DNA of 41,750 bases from Streptococcus sp. 263_SSPC (lineage in GTDB: Bacteria; Bacillota; Bacilli; Lactobacillales; Aerococcaceae): contig NZ_JVNU01000060.1 in the NCBI RefSeq assembly GCF_001071995.1, forward strand, positions 1 through 41,750, written 5' to 3'. The notes below the pieces were generated by a model. The model saw nothing but the letters and a program-made list of their open reading frames with translations, was not told the DNA's origin and did not search any database. The stretch's first letter is position 1. The number at the start of each line of letters is the position of its first letter. Both the position numbers and the translations under genes were made by a program. Below, one piece after another: positions 7,837-16,765 of this stretch.

Positions 7837-9624
7837 TTATTTAGCTGGTGTATCAGAAGTTACTTCTAATTGGTATAATTGTGCTTTTGAATCTTTAGTT
7901 GCGATTGAAGTGTCATAGTATTTCACACGTTTGTTAACCGCTGTTACGCTGTCCCCTACTAAAGTTGGAATAATGAACGCTTTGTCTTTAGCGTATGCTT
8001 GCCATTCTTTGTAGAATTCTACGTTCTTAGCTTCATCAAATGCTTCTGTAGAAGCAATTTTCTTGATGATGTTAGTACCTTCTTCGTTAACATAACGAGA
8101 GAAGTTGAACTTAGCAGTTTCACCGAATAAGTTCGCTGGGTTTGGATCATAACCAACACTCCATCCAGCTGCGAATACATCGATTTCTGGATCATCCGAT
8201 TGAACTTTTTCGTAGAAGTTATTAGATTCGATTGTACGACCTGTGTAAAGTTGTACGTCCAATCCAATTTCTTTCCACCATAATAAGTATTGTTGAACTA
8301 ATGATTCATTGGCAGCATCACGAGTACGTGCAGCAAAGTTGATTTGTAATTTAGAACCATCTTTATTTTCACGAAGTCCGTCGCCATCTACGTCTTTATA
8401 TCCAGCTTCATCTAATAATTGTTTAGCTTTTTCTGGGTTATATGTGAACCCTTCTTGTTCTTTGTTATATACGTCTTTGAAGAATGGTAAGATGATTGAG
8501 TTTGTACCATAGTTTAATCCGTTATATAAGTTTTCACCGGCTGCGTCGATATCTAATGCATAACCCATCGCTTGACGTAAGTTTACATCAGCCATTTTCG
8601 CATTTGGATCTGTAACGTTTTTACCTTGAGCCTTGTCGTATTTACCTAAGTGGAACGCGATATATTCATAAGAAGGCGCGAATGCACTTACGTAAGTTAC
8701 GTTTGTTAAATCTTTAAATGCTTCGTATTGGGCACTTGGCATTGTAGCGATATCGTAGTTACCAGCTTTCATTTCTGAAACGATTGCATCTGGTGATACA
8801 ACTTGCATTACTACTTTATCTAATTTTGGACGACCTTTGTAGTAGTTTTCGTTTGCTTTCAATGTTACAGATTCCCCTGCAACTACTGATTCGATTGTGA
8901 AGGCACCAAGACCTACTACTTTATTCCCACGAACATATTCACTTTGTTCCCATTCTTTTACAGGGATATCCTTAAAGATGTGTTTTGGCATTGTGTATGC
9001 TGGAATTGCACCACCTGCTAATTGCATTGATGGTAACATTTTTTCAAAGTGAAGTTTCACTGTGTAATCATCCACTTTTTCAACACCAGAGATTTTATCT
9101 GATTTACCTTCGTGGAAGTCTTTCATCCCTACGATGTTTGTGTAACGGTCATTGTAACGAGAACCAGTGTAGTCTTTGTTACCGATTGCTTCGATAGCGA
9201 AGATGTAGTCATCGATTGTAAATGGTTGTCCGTCTGACCATTTGTAGTCTTTAGCGTTTAAAGTAATTGTCGCTGTTTTGTTTTCAACATCTAATTCGAT
9301 AGAAGCTAAACCAGTGTTTGTTAATTTACGGTTTTCATCGTACTCGAACATTGATTGGTCCACTTGGCTCGCGATTGTTGAGTCAGTTGAGTTTGATGCT
9401 AATTCATCAATGAAGATACCACTGAATGGTGAAGCCGCTACAAGTGCGTATTTTAATGTTCCGCCTTGGATTGGTGTCCCATCATGTGTCACTTCTGCGT
9501 TAAATTTTGATTTTGAAGAAGCTTTTGATGCTTCTGATGAAGTGTTGCTGTTATTTGCTGAACCACATGCTGCTAATGTTAGCGCTGCTGCAGCTGATAA
9601 GAATACTAAACTCTTCTTTTTCAT
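7837..9624 (-). CDS. oppA: Oligopeptide-binding lipoprotein OppA, copy 2
   Basis: This is a second peptide-binding lipoprotein (595 aa), a close paralogue of copy 1. Both share YNPEKAKQLLDEAGYKDVDG and INFAARTRD. The start at 9624 follows GGAGG by four bases. The signal peptide ends LTLAAC with Cys at residue 20, then a Ser/Asn/Lys-rich linker. The SBP_bac_5 fold and the DxDGDG loop match copy 1. The differences are scattered and not frameshifting, so both copies look functional and may bind different peptides. It is flanked by its own promoter and terminator. Confidence 0.94.
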   Translation of the reverse strand: MKKKSLVFLSAAAALTLAACGSANNSNTSSEASKASSKSKFNAEVTHDGTPIQGGTLKYALVAASPFSGIFIDELASNSTDSTIASQVDQSMFEYDENRKLTNTGLASIELDVENKTATITLNAKDYKWSDGQPFTIDDYIFAIEAIGNKDYTGSRYNDRYTNIVGMKDFHEGKSDKISGVEKVDDYTVKLHFEKMLPSMQLAGGAIPAYTMPKHIFKDIPVKEWEQSEYVRGNKVVGLGAFTIESVVAGESVTLKANENYYKGRPKLDKVVMQVVSPDAIVSEMKAGNYDIATMPSAQYEAFKDLTNVTYVSAFAPSYEYIAFHLGKYDKAQGKNVTDPNAKMADVNLRQAMGYALDIDAAGENLYNGLNYGTNSIILPFFKDVYNKEQEGFTYNPEKAKQLLDEAGYKDVDGDGLRENKDGSKLQINFAARTRDAANESLVQQYLLWWKEIGLDVQLYTGRTIESNNFYEKVQSDDPEIDVFAAGWSVGYDPNPANLFGETAKFNFSRYVNEEGTNIIKKIASTEAFDEAKNVEFYKEWQAYAKDKAFIIPTLVGDSVTAVNKRVKYYDTSIATKDSKAQLYQLEVTSDTPAK

Positions 9625-9700
9625 TTTTCCTCCGCTCTCAGACACCCGATTCAACTTCCTCAGTATGTTGAATTGTCTGACAAATTAATTCTTGGTGTTA

Positions 9701-9728
9701 ATTTTAACATAATTTTAATTTTTTGCAA
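9701..9728 (-). promoter_or_regulatory. Promoter of oppA copy 2
   Basis: On the minus strand, -35 TTGCAA (9723-9728), a 16-base AT-rich spacer and -10 TAAAAT (9701-9706) lie about 75 bases before the start codon. Confidence 0.55.
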
Positions 9729-9823
9729 GCAAAATCTCTAAAAATTTTAAGTTCATTTTAAGTACTTTGTTTAAACTATCTGAAACTAGTGATTTTATCG
9801 TGTTTTCTTACTCTTTCACCCAA

Positions 9824-9852
9824 CAAAAAAGGCCTCGCAAATGCGAGACCTT
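9824..9852 (-). terminator. Intrinsic terminator of oppA copy 3
   Basis: A 10-bp stem with one mismatch (arms 9829-9838 and 9843-9852, loop AAAT) is followed by T residues on the minus strand. It lies 19 bases after the oppA copy 3 stop. Confidence 0.85.
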
Positions 9853-9871
9853 ATGATTGAATTCGATTCAA

Positions 9872-11662
9872 TTATTTAGCAGATACACCTGTTTCAGATA
9901 GTAATTCTACTTCTTCCCATCCAGTATCTTGACCTTGAGCAATATCCATATGTTTGATACGTTTGTTTACTGCTGTTAATGAGTAAGAGTTGAAACGTGG
10001 GATTTCGAACGGATTTTCGAACACGAATTTTTGCCATTGTTTGAATAATTCAACACGTTTAGCTGCATCAAATGATTCTGAAGAAGCAATTTCACTAATT
10101 AATTTAGTGTGTTCATCGTTTACATAGTGACCAAAGTTGAAACGAGCTTTTGGTCCGTATAATCCATCTGGGTCAGGATTATAACCGATTGTGAATCCAC
10201 CTAACCACATATCGAAGTCATCAGCGTATTTAGTTAATTTTTCAGCATATGAGTTAAATTCTAACGCACGACCGTTTAATAATTCAACGCGTAGACCTAC
10301 ATTTTTCCACCATTCGATGTACTGTTGAACAACAGCATCGTCTGTTTGGCTGCCTGCAGCTACTAATAATGTGATTGTTAATTGTTTACCATCTTTATCT
10401 TCAACATAACCATCACCATCAGTATCTTTGTATCCAGCATCTGCTAAGATTTTCTTAGATTCTTCTGGGTTGTATGTGAATCCTGGGATTTCTGATTTAT
10501 CTGCATAGATTTCACCAAAGAATGGAGATAATAATGTGTTAGCAGAGATACGTAATCCTTCGTAAGTTTCTTTTGCTACTTGATCGTTATCTAAAGCATA
10601 AGCAATTGCTTTACGTAAAGCTGGATCACTCATCTTCTTACCTGGTTCGAATACGTGTTCACCTTTTTCTTTGTCAAAGTGACCCATGTTGAAACCAACA
10701 TAAGAAATACTGTTTGTGATGTTACCGAGTAATGTGATGTTCGATAAATCTTTATAAGTATCGTATTGATCTGCAGGCATTGAAGCCATGTCATATTTAC
10801 CAGCTTTCATTTCTTGAACGACTGAGTCTGGAGATACAACGTCCGCTTTTAAGCCATCCACTTTAGGTTCGCCTTTGTAGTAGTAAGGGTTTTTCTTGAA
10901 TGTTACAGATTCACCAGGAACCACTTTGTCAACGACGAATGGTCCGTTACCTACAACATCTGTACGGCTTTTATCTGATTTAACAGCATCTTGATAAGAC
11001 ATATCTTTGAAGACGTGTTTTGGAATCATTTGTCCGAAGATTGCGCCACCACCCATTTCTAAGGCTGGGTAAACTTCTTCTAAGTGAATTTTAACAGTTT
11101 GGTCATCCACTTTTTCTAAACCAGAAATTTTATCTGCTTTACCTTCGTGGAAGTCTTTCATACCAACGATGTTTTCAGCATTTTCATCGTAACGAACTCC
11201 CTCGTAATCTTTACGTCCGATGAATTCATAAGTGAAAATGTAGTCGTCGATTGTTAAAGGTTGTCCGTCAGACCATTTGTAGTCTTTAGAGCGAAGTTTC
11301 AATGTCACAGTTTTATTTTCTCTGTCTAAAGTGAACTCCATCATACCGCCATCTTTTTTAATGCGTTGGTTTGCATCAAAGTCAAATAATTGTGCGAATG
11401 CTAAGTCAACTAAAGTACCGTCACCTGAATCCACATATAATAATGGGTTAATTAACCCTTTAAATGGTGAAGCTGATACGATAGCGTAGTTAACTGTTCC
11501 GCCTTTGATAGCAGTCCCTTCATTTGTTACTTCAGAAGCGAATTTACGTTCTTCGGTTTTAGCGTTTGATGAAGAATCTCCGCTAGCTTTGTTGTTATTA
11601 CATGCAGCTAAAGTTACTAATGAAGCAGCACCTAATAAACCAGCAATTGCTTTTTTGTTCAT
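9872..11662 (-). CDS. oppA: Oligopeptide-binding lipoprotein OppA, copy 3 (diverged)
   Basis: This is a third peptide-binding lipoprotein (596 aa). It has the same architecture as copies 1 and 2 but is much more diverged. The start at 11662 follows GGAGG by seven bases. The signal peptide ends VTLAAC (Cys 21). Shared family marks are YKWSDGQPLTIDDYIF, SPDSVVQEMKAGKYD and the calcium-loop-like DTDGDGYVEDKDG. It lies next to the other two oppA genes and downstream of acpP, with its own promoter and terminator. Its divergence suggests a distinct peptide preference and possibly pairing with the second permease set. That is inference. Confidence 0.93.
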   Translation of the reverse strand: MNKKAIAGLLGAASLVTLAACNNNKASGDSSSNAKTEERKFASEVTNEGTAIKGGTVNYAIVSASPFKGLINPLLYVDSGDGTLVDLAFAQLFDFDANQRIKKDGGMMEFTLDRENKTVTLKLRSKDYKWSDGQPLTIDDYIFTYEFIGRKDYEGVRYDENAENIVGMKDFHEGKADKISGLEKVDDQTVKIHLEEVYPALEMGGGAIFGQMIPKHVFKDMSYQDAVKSDKSRTDVVGNGPFVVDKVVPGESVTFKKNPYYYKGEPKVDGLKADVVSPDSVVQEMKAGKYDMASMPADQYDTYKDLSNITLLGNITNSISYVGFNMGHFDKEKGEHVFEPGKKMSDPALRKAIAYALDNDQVAKETYEGLRISANTLLSPFFGEIYADKSEIPGFTYNPEESKKILADAGYKDTDGDGYVEDKDGKQLTITLLVAAGSQTDDAVVQQYIEWWKNVGLRVELLNGRALEFNSYAEKLTKYADDFDMWLGGFTIGYNPDPDGLYGPKARFNFGHYVNDEHTKLISEIASSESFDAAKRVELFKQWQKFVFENPFEIPRFNSYSLTAVNKRIKHMDIAQGQDTGWEEVELLSETGVSAK

Positions 11663-11701
11663 GTGTTTCCCTCCAAATTGGATGATATTAGAATAACTTA
11701 A

Positions 11702-11730
11702 ATAATACTCCCATTCCTTCATTACTGCAA
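11702..11730 (-). promoter_or_regulatory. Promoter of oppA copy 3
   Basis: On the minus strand, -35 TTGCAG (11725-11730), a 17-base spacer and -10 TATTAT (11702-11707) lie about 40 bases before the start codon. Confidence 0.65.
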
Positions 11731-11905
11731 CCTTTATTTCTATTTCTCACCATTTTTTTACCGAAAATTCATTTACTTTTAATCATAAAAACCGCGTCAT
11801 TATCGCAATTTCAGCACATTATGGCTCATTTGTCCACAAAGAAGGGACATTTCTTTCTTCTTTTTTCTCAACATTCGCATTCTATCAACGTTTCTAGCAG
11901 AAGCA

Positions 11906-11937
11906 CAAAAAAGCCGGAAGTTTTTACTTCCGGCTTT
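11906..11937 (-). terminator. Intrinsic terminator of acpP
   Basis: A perfect 11-bp stem (AAAGCCGGAAG with CTTCCGGCTTT) is followed by T residues on the minus strand. It lies 10 bases after the acpP stop. Confidence 0.9.
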
Positions 11938-11946
11938 CCCATTTTC

Positions 11947-12186
11947 TTATTGATGAGCTGCAATATAATTAACTGCGTCTCCAATTGTTGTAATGTTTTC
12001 TGCATCTTCGTCAGAAATTTGAACACCAAATTCGTCTTCTAATTCCATAACTAATTCCACAACATCTAGTGAATCTGCTCCTAAGTCTTGTTGGAATGTC
12101 ATGCCTTCCGTTACTGTTTCTACGTCAACGCTAAAGCGGTTCGCAATTAGTTGAGCTACTTTATCAAAAACTTCTTGATTTGACAT
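11947..12186 (-). CDS. acpP: Acyl carrier protein
   Basis: This is a small acidic carrier (79 aa) that holds growing acyl chains on a phosphopantetheine arm during fatty-acid synthesis. The attachment site GADSLD is present with Ser39, followed by the recognition helix [13 protein letters not shown]. Length and helical pattern are normal. A GGGAGAGAG site precedes the ATG. It sits alone between opp system 2 and the oppA genes, with its own promoter and terminator and no fatty-acid genes beside it. It could be the main AcpP or a secondary ACP; the sequence alone does not decide this. Confidence 0.93.
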   Translation of the reverse strand: MSNQEVFDKVAQLIANRFSVDVETVTEGMTFQQDLGADSLDVVELVMELEDEFGVQISDEDAENITTIGDAVNYIAAHQ

Positions 12187-12263
12187 AACTCTCTCTCCCT
12201 TCTCATTAAGGTTCTATATTCGGTACTGCTCCATTTCGGGCAGATCCTCTTCTCCGCAACCAT

Positions 12264-12292
12264 GTACGGGCTATCCTCTAAGTGGATAGTAC
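12264..12292 (-). promoter_or_regulatory. Hairpin in the acpP 5' leader
   Basis: An interrupted inverted repeat lies in the roughly 100-base acpP leader: GTAC outer arms, CTATCC/GGATAG inner arms, and a three-base bulge. No T run follows on the minus strand, so it is not a terminator. A role in mRNA stability or control is possible but unproven. The 12187-12369 gap holds no gene, and I see no convincing terminator for the upstream oppF. Confidence 0.35.
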
Positions 12293-12296
12293 TGTT

Positions 12297-12325
12297 ATTT
12301 TACAGAATTCTTGTGAAAATGTCTA
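12297..12325 (-). promoter_or_regulatory. Promoter of acpP
   Basis: On the minus strand, -35 TAGACA (12320-12325), a 17-base spacer and -10 TAAAAT (12297-12302) lie about 110 bases before acpP. Confidence 0.6.
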
Positions 12326-12369
12326 TACCTTCAATAAAAAGTACGATTTTCTTAGCGATTTCTTATTAC

Positions 12370-13263
12370 TTAACGAAGAACAAAATGCCCAGGTTCCACC
12401 TCTTGTAGGCTTGCTTTTTCGCTAAACTCTTCCCCTTTATACACCAAACGTTTGCGATTCTTTTCTTCGCGCGAATCTGGAAGAGGAATGGCTGAAAGCA
12501 GACTTTTCGTATACGGATGCTGCGGGTTATTATACACGCAGTCCGCAGAACCCATTTCCACAATACGACCACGATACATCACTGCGATACGGTCGCTAAT
12601 GTATTTCACCATGGATAAGTCATGGGCGATAAATAAATACGTCAGTCCGATTTCTTTTTGTAATCTCTTGAGTAAGTTCACGATTTGCGCTTGAATCGAT
12701 ACGTCTAGCGCTGAAATGGCTTCATCACAGACGATGAATTTTGGATTCACAGCTAAAGCACGCGCAATCCCAATCCGTTGGCGTTGACCGCCTGAGAATT
12801 CATGTGGATAACGATTCGCATGTTCTTTATTCAATCCAACTGTTTCAAGCAGTTCATCCACCATGGCATCGCGTTCTTCTGCTGTTTTCGCAAGACCATG
12901 AATATCAATGCCTTCTGCAATAATATCACGTACTTTCATACGGCCATCAAGAGATGCATAAGGATCTTGGAAAATCATTTGCGCTTCTTTACGAAACTCG
13001 AGCAATTCTTTTCCTTTTTTTAAATTCGCGATGTCTTTTCCTTCGAAGAGAATTTCGCCATCGGTTGGTTTATATAAACGAAGTAAGGCACGTCCAGTCG
13101 TTGATTTTCCTGAACCAGACTCTCCAACGAGACCGAATGTTTCGCCTTCATAAATCTCAAAGGAAATATCATCGATGGCTTTCACTACATTTTTCTTTGA
13201 ACCAAAATACTGTTTTAAGTGTTTTACTTCAACTAGTTTTTTTCTATTTTCTGTATTAGTCAT
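12370..13263 (-). CDS. oppF: Oligopeptide ABC transporter ATP-binding protein OppF (system 2)
   Basis: This is an ATPase of the second peptide importer (297 aa). Motifs are Walker [11 protein letters not shown]-loop [16 protein letters not shown], signature [15 protein letters not shown], Walker [13 protein letters not shown] and IAHDLSMV. The protein is shorter than OppF of system 1 because the C-terminal extension is reduced. Its start overlaps the end of oppD by eight bases, indicating coupling. It is the last gene of oppB-C-D-F. No clear terminator follows, so some read-through into acpP is possible. Confidence 0.93.
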   Translation of the reverse strand: MTNTENRKKLVEVKHLKQYFGSKKNVVKAIDDISFEIYEGETFGLVGESGSGKSTTGRALLRLYKPTDGEILFEGKDIANLKKGKELLEFRKEAQMIFQDPYASLDGRMKVRDIIAEGIDIHGLAKTAEERDAMVDELLETVGLNKEHANRYPHEFSGGQRQRIGIARALAVNPKFIVCDEAISALDVSIQAQIVNLLKRLQKEIGLTYLFIAHDLSMVKYISDRIAVMYRGRIVEMGSADCVYNNPQHPYTKSLLSAIPLPDSREEKNRKRLVYKGEEFSEKASLQEVEPGHFVLR

Positions 13264-14302
13264 GCGCCTGTCCTCCTTCTGTAAAGAAGAGGTTTCGTCT
13301 TCTCACGATTTCTTCAGGAACAGGTACTTTTGGAGCACGCGGATCCAGGAGCCATGTTGCTGCAAAATGTGTTGGACTCACTTCAAACATCGGTGGTTCC
13401 TTCACACGGTCAATCTCAAGCGCCACATCACTACGAAGCGCAAAAGCATCTCCGACTGGTGGGTCGAGTAAGTCTGGTGGACTTCCAGGAATCGCATAGA
13501 GCGTATCTCCTGTATGCAACGTTGGCATTGAACGAAGCAATCCCCAAGTATATGGATGTTGCGGATTGTAAAACACTTCATCCGCTGTTCCTACTTCAAC
13601 GACTTTTCCGGCATACATGACGGCTACACGGTCTGCGACATTGGCCACCACACCGAGATCATGCGTGATAAAGATAATTGCCATTTGGAATTGTTGTTGC
13701 AGTTCTTTTAAAAGCTCTAAAATTTGTGCTTGAATCGTCACGTCAAGCGCTGTTGTCGGTTCATCGGCAATCAGCACATCTGGATTACATGCTAAGGCAA
13801 TAGCGATGACAATCCGTTGACGTTGCCCACCAGAGAATTGGTGAGGATATTGTTTCATACGCTCTTTGGCATTTGGAATACCTACAAGCTCTAGTAATTC
13901 TTCAGCACGTTTATCGGCTTCTTCTTTTGAGGCTTTCTCGTGCTTCATAATTACTTCTGTAATTTGTTTTCCAATCTTCATCGTAGGGTCGAGTGACGTC
14001 ATTGGGTCTTGGAAAATCATGGCGATTTTCTTCCCACGAATCGATTGCATATCACGTTCGCTCTTTTCGAGGATGTTTTCACCTTTAAAAGTGATAGTGC
14101 CCTCTTTAACGACCGCGTTATTCGATAATAGTTTCATGATACTTTTGGCAGTCACACTTTTCCCTGAGCCGGACTCACCGACAAGAGCAAGTGTTTCGCC
14201 TTTTTCTAACTTTAGATTCACTCCACGAATCGCTTGTACTTCTCCCGCAAATGTTTCGAAGTGGATTCGTAAGTTTTCAATCGATAAAATAGTTTCGCTC
14301 AT
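13256..14302 (-). CDS. oppD: Oligopeptide ABC transporter ATP-binding protein OppD (system 2)
   Basis: This is the OppF partner ATPase (348 aa). It carries Walker [10 protein letters not shown], signature [15 protein letters not shown], Walker B VLIADEPTTALD and ITHDLGVV. The C-terminal tail has the cysteine-free form with GDAFALRSDVALEIDRV and FEVSPTHFAATWLL. In this it differs from system 1 OppD, which keeps some cysteines. It lies 10 bases after oppC and overlaps oppF by eight bases. Confidence 0.93.
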   Translation of the reverse strand: MSETILSIENLRIHFETFAGEVQAIRGVNLKLEKGETLALVGESGSGKSVTAKSIMKLLSNNAVVKEGTITFKGENILEKSERDMQSIRGKKIAMIFQDPMTSLDPTMKIGKQITEVIMKHEKASKEEADKRAEELLELVGIPNAKERMKQYPHQFSGGQRQRIVIAIALACNPDVLIADEPTTALDVTIQAQILELLKELQQQFQMAIIFITHDLGVVANVADRVAVMYAGKVVEVGTADEVFYNPQHPYTWGLLRSMPTLHTGDTLYAIPGSPPDLLDPPVGDAFALRSDVALEIDRVKEPPMFEVSPTHFAATWLLDPRAPKVPVPEEIVRRRNLFFTEGGQAHD

Positions 14303-14312
14303 TCGAATCCTC

Positions 14313-15305
14313 CTAGTCTTTCATTTTCGGGTCAAAGGCATCTCGTAAACCATCTGCCAATAAGTTAAAGCTAATCATTAGAACACAGAGCACTCCTGAA
14401 GGGAACCACATCAAGTGCGGATATAAACGGAATGTTTTGTACCCTCCATTAATAAGAGCTCCAAGAGACGCATCCGGACTCGGAATTCCGATTCCAAGGA
14501 AACTTAAGAAGGCTTCAAAGAAAATCGCTGATGGAATAGAGAACATTGTCTGAATGATGATTAAACCTGCCATATTTGGCAATAAGTGTTTAAAAGCAAT
14601 CTTCCAGAAACTTTGTCCTAGTGCACGAGATGCTAAGATGTATTCTAAATTCTTTTGTTTCAAGGTTTGCGCACGAACGACACGCGCCATTGTTACCCAG
14701 CTAGTAAATCCAATCGCGATAATAATCGATACGAGACCTGGTTTTAACACGAGTAACATTAATACAAGAATGATTAAGTTTGGAATCGCTGAGATGATTT
14801 CTAAGAAACGTTGCATCACAGTATCCACACGTCCGCCGAACCATCCAGAAATAATTCCGTATGTCACACCAATCGTAATATCAAACAACGCTGCCACAAA
14901 AGCGATAATGAGCGATGTTTGTGTCCCGTAAAGCACACGTGAGAATAAGTCACGACCAAGGTTATCCGTTCCAAAGAAGAAGTTTACGCCTTCTGGAACT
15001 CCTTGTTGCGCATACACATCGACGCCGTTACGGTATCCGTTGAAGAGACCTGGAATACGCGCTGGTAAGTTCGCAAATTCGGTGTTTTGTTCCAATGGAT
15101 CAAATGGTGCAATAACCGGCGCTAAGACCGCTAGTAATACAATCACTAGAATAATAAAGAGCGATACTAAGGCTCCTTTATTTTTCGTCAATCGTCTCCA
15201 TGAATCTTGTAAGAAGTTGAGAGAAGGTGCAGCGATTTTTTCACGGTCAGCACTATGCGTTAAATCCACACGTTGGAATAACTCTTTTTCTGTTAATTCT
15301 GCCAT
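14313..15305 (-). CDS. oppC: Oligopeptide ABC transporter permease OppC (system 2)
   Basis: This membrane subunit (330 aa) has a long cytoplasmic N-terminus of about 35 residues and then TM1 (LVSLFIILVIVLLAVLAPVI). The OppC-type FFFGTDNLGRDLFSRVLYG and a BPD-transporter domain with the EAA loop YILASRALGQSFWKIAFKH follow. The C-terminus is DGLRDAFDPKMKD, typical of OppC. Its ATG overlaps the oppB stop by one base. It is clearly a separate paralogue from system 1 OppC rather than a recent copy. Confidence 0.93.
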   Translation of the reverse strand: MAELTEKELFQRVDLTHSADREKIAAPSLNFLQDSWRRLTKNKGALVSLFIILVIVLLAVLAPVIAPFDPLEQNTEFANLPARIPGLFNGYRNGVDVYAQQGVPEGVNFFFGTDNLGRDLFSRVLYGTQTSLIIAFVAALFDITIGVTYGIISGWFGGRVDTVMQRFLEIISAIPNLIILVLMLLVLKPGLVSIIIAIGFTSWVTMARVVRAQTLKQKNLEYILASRALGQSFWKIAFKHLLPNMAGLIIIQTMFSIPSAIFFEAFLSFLGIGIPSPDASLGALINGGYKTFRLYPHLMWFPSGVLCVLMISFNLLADGLRDAFDPKMKD

Positions 15306-16249
15306 TACGCTTCCCCTCCTTCATCAGTAATACGAATACGAGGATCAATCCATCCGTATAGCAAGTCTACAATTAAAATCACAAATACGAGTAATGCCGA
15401 ATAAAGCATTGTTACTCCCATAATTGTTGGGTAGTCATTCGTTAAAATTGATTTGACAAATTGTTCCCCAATCCCAGGAATCGCGAAGATGTTTTCGATG
15501 ACCATCGACCCTGTCATAAGTCCAACGAGCATTGGTCCAAGGATAGTCACCAGTGGAATAATCGCATTTCTAAATCCATGCTTGAACGCGACTTCGAAAC
15601 GGCTTAAGCCCTTCGCACGTGCCAATTCAATATAGTCCGAATGCAATACTTCTACCATTTCCGTTCTTACAAAACGCGCAGAATCGGCAATTGGTGAAAT
15701 CGCCAGCGCCATTGTTGGAAGAATCGAAGAGATAAATCCTTGATTCCATAGCGCAATTGGTAGAATTGGGAAAATCACTCCAAAGATTAATTGAAGCACA
15801 ACGGCAAACACGAAACTTGGAACCGAACGTCCAATAATCGCAAAGAATGTTGCGAGTGTGTCCACCCATGTGTTTTGTTTCATGGCCGCAATCATACCGA
15901 GTAGTGAACCAACGATTGTCCCGAAGATTAAGGCTTGAAACCCTAATTGGAAACTTGGTCCTACACGCGAGAAAATCAAGTTTGCGACTGTTGAGTTATA
16001 TTGGAACGATTCTCCAAAGTCTAAACGGAATAATCCAGTGATGTAAATCAAATATTGAACAAATACAGGCTTGTCGAGGCCATACTTAGCATTCATAATT
16101 TCTAGTTGTGCCTGCGTTAACTGTTCTTCATTGGCATATGGAGACCCAGGTAATAGTTTCATTAGAAAGAATGTAATCGTAGCAATCAGGAATAAGGTTA
16201 GAAACATGTAAAATACACGTTTCCCGATATATTTTAAATAGTTTTTCAA
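15305..16249 (-). CDS. oppB: Oligopeptide ABC transporter permease OppB (system 2)
   Basis: This is the membrane subunit and first gene of the second opp operon (314 aa). It has an N-terminal helix (YMFLTLFLIATITFFLMKLL), the PGSPYANEEQL loop and a BPD-transporter domain with EAA motif YIELARAKGLSRFEVAFKH. It ends with YGWIDPRIRI. The start is TTG, with GGAGG seven bases upstream. An sigma-A-type promoter lies just before it. The two opp operons differ in gene order (B-C-D-F here, D-F-B-C in system 1), so they were not made by simple tandem duplication. Confidence 0.92.
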   Translation of the reverse strand: MKNYLKYIGKRVFYMFLTLFLIATITFFLMKLLPGSPYANEEQLTQAQLEIMNAKYGLDKPVFVQYLIYITGLFRLDFGESFQYNSTVANLIFSRVGPSFQLGFQALIFGTIVGSLLGMIAAMKQNTWVDTLATFFAIIGRSVPSFVFAVVLQLIFGVIFPILPIALWNQGFISSILPTMALAISPIADSARFVRTEMVEVLHSDYIELARAKGLSRFEVAFKHGFRNAIIPLVTILGPMLVGLMTGSMVIENIFAIPGIGEQFVKSILTNDYPTIMGVTMLYSALLVFVILIVDLLYGWIDPRIRITDEGGEA

Positions 16250-16283
16250 CTCTGCACCTCCATCGATATCTTAATTCTGTTTC

Positions 16284-16313
16284 ATCATACTATCTATAGA
16301 ATTAAAGTTTCAA
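16284..16313 (-). promoter_or_regulatory. Promoter of oppBCDF (system 2)
   Basis: On the minus strand, -35 TTGAAA (16308-16313), an 18-base spacer and -10 TATGAT (16284-16289) lie about 35 bases before the TTG start of oppB. Confidence 0.6.
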
Positions 16314-16394
16314 CTAATTAGTTTCAGGCTAGCCATTGCGCATTGCCAAAAGTTCTGATACAGTGGAAAGAACGACACAAAAAGGAGGAAGCTT

Positions 16395-16715
16395 ATGTCA
16401 TTCGACTATAAAAAAATAGGACTCATCTCAGGAATCCTACTATTATTATGTATGGGCTATGTAACGCTGACGGGCCCCTTTAGTCTACTTGCCCTTAGCA
16501 ACGCTCTTTTTATGTGCGCACTTGTTTGTTTAATGATTGGTATTTTTGCTTATTTAAGTCGCACCGACTTCTTCACCCTTTTCCTGAAGAGCTTCACTCC
16601 TAATAAGGAGCACAAGAAGCACACTCTCTTTACCGCATCATCGACACTCCTCTTTTTAGAAGTAGCTGCGGTTCTGGGAATTCTATCCATTTTATCCGGA
16701 ATCTTCCTATTATAA
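16395..16715 (+). CDS. Small membrane protein, DUF3899-like
   Basis: This is a 106-residue integral membrane protein, one of the few plus-strand genes here. It has three predicted membrane segments, at about residues 8-26, 31-55 and 84-105. A polar stretch (SFTPNKEHKKHT) before the last helix probably faces the cytoplasm. A strong AAAGGAGGAAGCTT site precedes the ATG, and a good terminator follows. The layout resembles DUF3899 membrane proteins, but I rank that family call as tentative. It is divergent from the opp system 2 operon and monocistronic. Confidence 0.75.
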   Translation: MSFDYKKIGLISGILLLLCMGYVTLTGPFSLLALSNALFMCALVCLMIGIFAYLSRTDFFTLFLKSFTPNKEHKKHTLFTASSTLLFLEVAAVLGILSILSGIFLL

Positions 16716-16723
16716 TTATAAAA

Positions 16724-16764
16724 TGAAAAGCCGTGTCCTCGTCGAAGGGCACGGCTTCTTTTGT
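16724..16764. terminator. Bidirectional terminator between convergent genes
   Basis: A 12-bp stem (AAGCCGTGTCCT with AGGGCACGGCTT, one G-T pair) has A residues on its left and T residues on its right. It can end both the plus-strand membrane-protein gene and the minus-strand ylbG operon. Confidence 0.85.
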
Positions 16765-16765
16765 A

